From positions 1 through 26,469 of the forward strand of contig JBAXLO010000042.1 of assembly GCA_037134755.1 (NCBI GenBank): a stretch of DNA of 26,469 nucleotides. Reading direction: 5' to 3'. A model generated the notes under the pieces. That model was not told the origin of the DNA. It saw only the letters and a program-made list of their open reading frames with translations, and ran no database searches. The position numbers and the translations under genes are program-made. Source of the stretch: JBAXLO01 sp037134755 (lineage in GTDB: Bacteria > Bacteroidota > Bacteroidia > Bacteroidales > JACABE01). Of the stretch, positions 22,136 to 26,469 are shown piece by piece; positions within the stretch are counted from its first letter, which is position 1, and every line of letters starts with the position of its first letter.

Positions 22136-23350
22136 ATGCTTAAATTAAAAACTTATATAATAATCATTCTATGTCTTTTTTCAACTATAGCTTTCAGTCA
22201 AAAGAAACGAGTTGAAAAAGGCATAGCATCTTATTATCATAATAATCTGAAAGGAAATAGAACTGCAAATGGTGAACGTTATAGTCCAACTGAGATGACA
22301 GCAGCTCATCTTACTTTGCCTTTTGATTCTCAAGTAAGAGTTGTCAACCTTAAAAACAATAAATCAGTTATTGTTAGAATAAATGATCGAGGACCTTTTG
22401 TGGAACGTCGTATAATTGATCTTTCTAGAGCTGCAGCTGATTCTTTAGATTTTATTGAAAATGGTCTTGCTCATGTTGAAATTGATGTGCTTTGTTTTGG
22501 AAAACCAAATGGAAATAATCAACAGCAACTTCTTGCAAACAGGAATAAGTCTATTAAACTTAATTCACCTATTATTAAAATAGAAAAAGACTCTGCTCAT
22601 AATTTATGGGTATTTAATCAGCCCAAAACAAGTTGTTTTGTTAATGAAAAAAACGAACTAAAAAAGGAAAGTATCTCTAATAAAAACTTTACTGACTCAA
22701 TAAATGTTTTATGGGCTTTTAATCAACCAAAAACTATTCCTGTAATTAATGAGATTAAACCATTAAAAACAGAAGCTATTAATAAGTCTATAATAATTGA
22801 CTCAATAAATACATTATGGGTATTTAACCAACCTCTTAATAGCAAATCAAGTAAGATTGAATTGCCAAATAATAATATTTCAACAAATAAGAGAACTCCT
22901 AATAATATGGAGAACGCTTTATGGGTATTTAATCTTCCAAAAACAAAAACTGTTAAAGAAGAGATTAAACCTATTTCTCCTATTGACTCAAATAATTTAT
23001 CATTGGCATTTGCAACTATATTCAAGAATAAAGCGGTTAAAAATAAACTTTCAAGCCCCTCTCCTACTCTAACAATACAAAAAGACACTGCTCAAATCAG
23101 CATTTCAGGCTTGGTATATGGGGTTCAGATAGGAAGTTTTAAACTCAGAAGTAACATGTTGAAATTATCTGAGAAACTTAAAAAGAATTATATTGATAAA
23201 ATAAATGTTCAAGAAGTTAATAAAGATAGTGTTCACTTTTACCGATTACTTCTTGGGGAGTGTGTTAATAAAACAGATGCTGAGAAACTAAAAGAAAGAA
23301 TTAAAAATGAATATCCACAGAGTTTTATTATCTCTTTTAATATTAAATAA
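22136..23350 (+). CDS. RlpA-like septal lytic transglycosylase with SPOR domain
   Basis: A 404-aa exported protein: signal peptide (about 1-21), a double-psi beta-barrel of RlpA type (about 26-121) with GIASYYHNNLKGNRTANGE, RINDRGPF and IDLSRAAADSL, a long linker, and a C-terminal SPOR domain (about 325-404, GVQIGSFKLRSNMLKLSEKL). RlpA proteins cleave glycan strands lacking stem peptides, and SPOR domains bind such glycans at the division site. The linker is odd: four copies of a LW[VA]FNQP motif repeat every 35 residues (152, 187, 222, 257). The stop codon abuts the thyA start, so the two are translationally linked. Confidence 0.92.
   Translation: MLKLKTYIIIILCLFSTIAFSQKKRVEKGIASYYHNNLKGNRTANGERYSPTEMTAAHLTLPFDSQVRVVNLKNNKSVIVRINDRGPFVERRIIDLSRAAADSLDFIENGLAHVEIDVLCFGKPNGNNQQQLLANRNKSIKLNSPIIKIEKDSAHNLWVFNQPKTSCFVNEKNELKKESISNKNFTDSINVLWAFNQPKTIPVINEIKPLKTEAINKSIIIDSINTLWVFNQPLNSKSSKIELPNNNISTNKRTPNNMENALWVFNLPKTKTVKEEIKPISPIDSNNLSLAFATIFKNKAVKNKLSSPSPTLTIQKDTAQISISGLVYGVQIGSFKLRSNMLKLSEKLKKNYIDKINVQEVNKDSVHFYRLLLGECVNKTDAEKLKERIKNEYPQSFIISFNIK
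22589..22945 (+). repeat. 105-bp internal repeat encoding LWVFNQP units
   Basis: Within the RlpA-like gene, units DSAHNLWVFNQPKT, DSINVLWAFNQPKT, DSINTLWVFNQPLN and NMENALWVFNLPKT start at residues 152, 187, 222 and 257. The exact 35-residue period means 105 bp at the DNA level. The core is kept while the spacers differ completely, so it is selection on the peptide, not recent DNA copying, that keeps the motif. Confidence 0.9.
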
Positions 23351-24145
23351 ATGAAACAATATCTAGATTTATTAAGTCATGTGATGCAAAACGGAACTCA
23401 AAAGAGCGACCGCACAGGTACAGGTACTATTAGTGTATTTGGTCATCAGATGCGCTTTAATCTTAGTGAAGGCTTTCCTCTTTTGACTACTAAAAAACTT
23501 CATCTTAGATCTATTATCCACGAATTGCTTTGGTTCTTAAAAGGCGAAACTAATATAAAATATCTTAAAGAAAACAATGTCAGTATTTGGGATGAATGGG
23601 CTGATGAAAACGGAGAATTGGGTCCTGTTTACGGGCATCAATGGAGAGCGTGGACTACTCCTGATAATAAAACTATAGATCAGATATCACAAGTTGTGGA
23701 GCAAATTAAATCAACTCCTGACTCTAGAAGAATGATTGTAAGTGCATGGAATGTTGGAGAGATTGATAAGATGGCATTACCACCATGTCATTTATTGTTT
23801 CAGTTTTATGTAGCTGATGGTAAGTTATCTTGTCAATTGTATCAACGCAGTGCTGATATCTTTCTTGGCGTTCCTTTTAATATTGCTTCGTACGCCCTCC
23901 TTACCATGATGATGGCTCAGGTTACGGGGTTAAAACCAGGTGATTTTGTGCATACTTTAGGCGATGCTCATTTGTACAGCAATCATATGGAGCAAACACG
24001 ACTTCAATTATCAAGAGAACCAAGAAATTTACCTGTTATGAATATTAATCCAGAAATTAATGATATCTTTGCCTTTAAATTTGAAGATTTCAATCTGTCT
24101 GATTACGACCCTCACCCACATATAAAAGCTGCTGTTGCAGTTTAG
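23351..24145 (+). CDS. thyA: Thymidylate synthase
   Basis: A 264-aa protein, the same length as E. coli ThyA. It converts dUMP to dTMP using methylenetetrahydrofolate and yields dihydrofolate. Catalytic Cys146 lies in LPPCHLLFQF; the folate and dUMP sites show as SDRTGTGT (19-26), STPDSRRMIVSAWN (121-134) and CQLYQRSADIFLGVPFNIASY (about 160-180). It starts directly after the stop of the RlpA-like gene. DHFR, which recycles its product, is encoded 164 bp downstream. Confidence 0.98.
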   Translation: MKQYLDLLSHVMQNGTQKSDRTGTGTISVFGHQMRFNLSEGFPLLTTKKLHLRSIIHELLWFLKGETNIKYLKENNVSIWDEWADENGELGPVYGHQWRAWTTPDNKTIDQISQVVEQIKSTPDSRRMIVSAWNVGEIDKMALPPCHLLFQFYVADGKLSCQLYQRSADIFLGVPFNIASYALLTMMMAQVTGLKPGDFVHTLGDAHLYSNHMEQTRLQLSREPRNLPVMNINPEINDIFAFKFEDFNLSDYDPHPHIKAAVAV

Positions 24146-24147
24146 AA

Positions 24148-24305
24148 ATTAATAATTAATAATTAACAATTAATAATTATAAAAAAGTTATTTTATAAAA
24201 GATATTTTTTAATTTAAATCTCATATAACAACAAAAAGTAATCTTAATTTTAAGAACATTTTATTAAATTTTTATTCATAATTCATAATTCATAATTTAT
24301 AATTC
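24148..24305. repeat. Two 7-bp repeat tracts in the thyA-folA gap
   Basis: At 24148-24180 the unit ATTAATA repeats four times (one copy ATTAACA) plus a partial copy; at 24274-24305 ATTCATA repeats three times, then ATTTATA and ATTC. Both have a 7-bp period. Between them lies AT-rich DNA with a weak inverted repeat. Tracts like these flank genes in many Bacteroidota, from memory. No clear TAnnTTTG box is present, so the promoter of folA is unresolved. Confidence 0.75.
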
Positions 24306-24309
24306 AAAG

Positions 24310-24804
24310 ATGAAACCAATATCAATCATAGTAGCAATAGCCTCAAACAATGCAATTGGAAAAGATAATCAATTGTTATGGCATCTTTCTGAAGATCTTA
24401 AACGTTTTAAACAATTAACTACCGGACATACTATAATTATGGGCAAACGAACTTTCGAAAGTCTTCCGGTTCGTCCGTTGCCTAACCGCAGAAGTATTGT
24501 TATTACTGATGTCTTTGACGAAACTATTCCAGGTTGCCTAATGGCTTATTCTATTCAGGATGCAATTGATTTGTGTGATAAATATGATGAGAACTTTATT
24601 ATTGGTGGTGGTTCAGTTTATAATCAATTTATGCCTATAGCTGATAAACTTTATTTAACTCTTGTTCATAAAGACTTTGAAGCTGACACTTTTTATCCTG
24701 AAATTGATTACTCTAAATGGGAGCTTATCCATAATGATTCTAATCTATATGATGAGAAAAGCGATCTTAACTACTCCTATTTGATCTATAAAAAGATTAT
24801 GTAA
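24310..24804 (+). CDS. folA: Dihydrofolate reductase
   Basis: A 164-aa protein, typical DHFR length. It reduces dihydrofolate to tetrahydrofolate with NADPH. The start ISIIVAIASNNAIGKDNQLLWHL holds the Met20-type loop and the substrate-site acid is Glu28 in WHLSEDLKRFK. IIMGKRTFESL (about 42-52) and FIIGGGSVYNQF (about 95-106) are the NADPH-binding segments. It lies downstream of thyA on the same strand, with repeats in the gap. Confidence 0.97.
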   Translation: MKPISIIVAIASNNAIGKDNQLLWHLSEDLKRFKQLTTGHTIIMGKRTFESLPVRPLPNRRSIVITDVFDETIPGCLMAYSIQDAIDLCDKYDENFIIGGGSVYNQFMPIADKLYLTLVHKDFEADTFYPEIDYSKWELIHNDSNLYDEKSDLNYSYLIYKKIM

Positions 24805-24832
24805 ACATACTTGTATCTCTAATTAAATAGTT

Positions 24833-25204
24833 ATGATAACAAAACATTTTAACACTAAAACAAATGTATTAGAAGTATCTTATACAGGAACTGTAAGTAC
24901 AAAAGAACTTTTAGAGTATTTACACAATTTAGAGAACGACAAAGTTCTACCAAGAAATCTTAAAATATTTACAGATTCTTCTAACTTTATCTCTACTCGA
25001 GATACAACTGATGTTAAAATTGTTGCTGAAGCATATAGAAAAGTTTTAATGAATTATACTTTTATAATAAGTGCTTTTTTTACAGACAATCCACGCCCAA
25101 CAGCATTAACTACAATGTATAAACTACAAATGATAGGTCTCCCTAATTATCAGTTTGATATTTTTTGTACTAAAGAAGCTGCATTAAAATTCCTTCTCTC
25201 ATAA
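24833..25204 (+). CDS. Hypothetical SpoIIAA/STAS-like small protein
   Basis: A 123-aa soluble protein. The pattern of alternating beta strands and helices (NVLEVSYTGTVSTKELLEYL, LKIFTDSSNF, TFIISAFFTDNPRPTALTTMY) resembles the SpoIIAA/STAS-like fold found in many small Bacteroidota proteins, but the match is by layout only. It has no signal peptide. It starts 28 bp after folA and may be on the same transcript, though nothing links it to folate metabolism. Confidence 0.65.
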   Translation: MITKHFNTKTNVLEVSYTGTVSTKELLEYLHNLENDKVLPRNLKIFTDSSNFISTRDTTDVKIVAEAYRKVLMNYTFIISAFFTDNPRPTALTTMYKLQMIGLPNYQFDIFCTKEAALKFLLS

Positions 25205-25237
25205 AATAGTTTTAATCATTAGTTAGTACTTATACTA

Positions 25238-26437
25238 TTATTTAATTATTGTATTATCCATTTTATTCTTGCTAAAATAAATCCTAAACCAAACTAAACC
25301 CAAAACTGCAAAGATAATTCCCGTAAGGAAAGCAGTTGAATAATTTGAAACACCTGCAATAACACCCCCTGCAACTGTCCCTGCTCCTATCCCTAAATCC
25401 CAGGCTGTGTAATAAGTAGCATTGGCTGTGCCCCTTTGGTTAGTGCGTCCCATTCCAATAATCATACTCTGAAACGATGGATTAATAAGCCCATACGAAA
25501 TGCCAACAATTGATGCTGCTGCAAAATATCCAAACGAAGTCTTGCAAAAAACCAATATTGCATATCCTATTATTAAACCTATAATTCCTGAAGTAATAAG
25601 CCCTTTATATCTTTGTTGATTAACGAGTTTGGCAGTTGGAATGCGAGAGATTATCAAACCTAAAGATAAAAAGATAAAGAACCGACCTGTGCCATGATTT
25701 AATCCCACTTCTTCTTTGCCATACAGAGCGATATAAGAACTCATTACACCATAAGAAAAAGATAGCAGCGTTAATACCAAAGCCACAGTTATTGCTTTTA
25801 TTAACAAGAAACGATCGAACGAAATAGGCTCTTTTAGCGGTTTTTGTATATTTTCTTTGGATTTTAAAGGAGGTTTGATAAGTGTTATCATAAGAAATCC
25901 TATAATACCTGCGCTTAATGCAACACCAAATATCAGATTAAAATCATTATAAGCATCTAAAAGATAAAGCGAAAGCGTAGGTCCTACTGCCATTGCTAAA
26001 TTTGATGTCACGCCAAAATATCCTATTCCTTCGCCTCTACGTTCTGATGGCATAATATCAATTGCCATGGTGTTATTAGATACGCTAACTGCCCCAAAAG
26101 CAATGCCGTGCGTTGCCCTTAATATTGCAAAAAAGATTAAAGATCCTGCTAACATATACCATCCAAAAAACGAAATGCATAATAAATAGACTACTAATAA
26201 TAAAGGTTTGCGAGGCACCGAATCTACTATAAATCCTGCAAAAGGGCGAAATAATAAAGCCATAACGGTATAGGATGAAAGCACTAGCCCGATTGTGCTG
26301 CGTGTTGCGTGAAATTGGTTGTGCAAATAAATAGGAAGCACAGGTAAAATCATGTAAAATGTAAAAAAAAGCAGGAAGTTAGCACCCGAGGCTGCAAAGA
26401 AACTGGCAGTAAATAGATTTGGTTTAGTAGTTGACAT
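25238..26437 (-). CDS. MFS transporter (drug/metabolite exporter type)
   Basis: A 400-aa protein with about 12 helices and the MFS signature between helices 2 and 3 (RPFAGFIVDSVPRKPLL). GRTNQRGTANATYYTAWDLGIGAGTVAGG (helix 10-11 region) is typical of multidrug or arabinose-efflux-like MFS proteins; the substrate cannot be inferred. The frame extends to an ATG at 26464, but that codon overlaps the -7 promoter box at 26462-26469, so MSTTKPN at 26437 is the likely start. It is convergent with the folA-side genes, with only 33 bp between the stop codons. Confidence 0.88.
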   Translation of the reverse strand: MSTTKPNLFTASFFAASGANFLLFFTFYMILPVLPIYLHNQFHATRSTIGLVLSSYTVMALLFRPFAGFIVDSVPRKPLLLVVYLLCISFFGWYMLAGSLIFFAILRATHGIAFGAVSVSNNTMAIDIMPSERRGEGIGYFGVTSNLAMAVGPTLSLYLLDAYNDFNLIFGVALSAGIIGFLMITLIKPPLKSKENIQKPLKEPISFDRFLLIKAITVALVLTLLSFSYGVMSSYIALYGKEEVGLNHGTGRFFIFLSLGLIISRIPTAKLVNQQRYKGLITSGIIGLIIGYAILVFCKTSFGYFAAASIVGISYGLINPSFQSMIIGMGRTNQRGTANATYYTAWDLGIGAGTVAGGVIAGVSNYSTAFLTGIIFAVLGLVWFRIYFSKNKMDNTIIK

Positions 26438-26461
26438 TTTGTATCTAAAATAAATTGGGTG

Positions 26462-26469
26462 CAAAGGTA
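26462..26469 (-). promoter_or_regulatory. -7 box TACCTTTG of the MFS exporter
   Basis: An exact TAnnTTTG box on the minus strand at the very edge of the window; its -33 element would lie outside. Transcription would begin near 26455, downstream of the ATG at 26464, which decides the start codon in favour of 26437. Confidence 0.6.

Noticed and set aside
24148..24305. AT repeats before folA as a replication origin or riboswitch
   Set aside because: There are no DnaA boxes or conserved folate-riboswitch features; simple 7-bp tracts explain the sequence.
26438..26464. Upstream start for the MFS exporter
   Set aside because: The ATG at 26464 overlaps the predicted -7 box, so it would not be in the message.

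Overview
The window looks like a low-GC Bacteroidota chromosome, probably Bacteroidales or a relative. Four things point there: a complete type IX secretion core in the order porP-K-L-M-N, -7 promoter boxes of the form TAnnTTTG, starts with A-rich rather than Shine-Dalgarno leaders, and small palindromic repeats between genes. No rRNA, tRNA, insertion sequence, integrase or CRISPR array was found.

Layout. 1-2007: an unassigned 305-aa gene (580-1497) with its terminator, in repeat-rich DNA. 2008-7528: an accessory block of eight plus-strand genes, mostly tightly packed: a coiled-coil membrane protein, a TPR protein, a TIR-like (CAP12/Pycsar-effector-type) protein, two unassigned soluble proteins, a four-helix membrane protein, another unassigned helical protein and a Cdc48/FtsH-type AAA+ ATPase with a TPR-like N-terminus. 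This is the best candidate for an undescribed system, plausibly anti-phage or stress related. 7529-8959: palindromic repeats, a relic of a YitT gene and a RhuM-family gene between 9-bp direct repeats. 8960-10800: two tandem YitT-family membrane proteins on the minus strand. 11311-17101: the T9SS core operon, ended by a clear terminator. 17161-17519: a 21-bp tandem repeat, then the terminator of a minus-strand membrane pyrophosphatase. 19986-20128: back-to-back promoters. 20173-25204: bifunctional nuclease, nucleoside-type MFS permease, RlpA/SPOR protein, thymidylate synthase, dihydrofolate reductase and a small protein. 25238-26437: a minus-strand MFS exporter whose promoter lies on the last bases of the window.

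How the genes fit together. The T9SS genes make a self-contained module: PorL/PorM are the proton-driven motor, PorK/PorN the periplasmic ring, and PorP an outer-membrane partner. thyA and folA are functional partners, since ThyA makes dihydrofolate and FolA recycles it. The 2008-7528 block combines parts common in bacterial immunity (a candidate NAD-cleaving TIR-like effector, an AAA+ motor and membrane proteins), but it has no nucleotide cyclase and matches no named system I can recognise. Its role is therefore inference.
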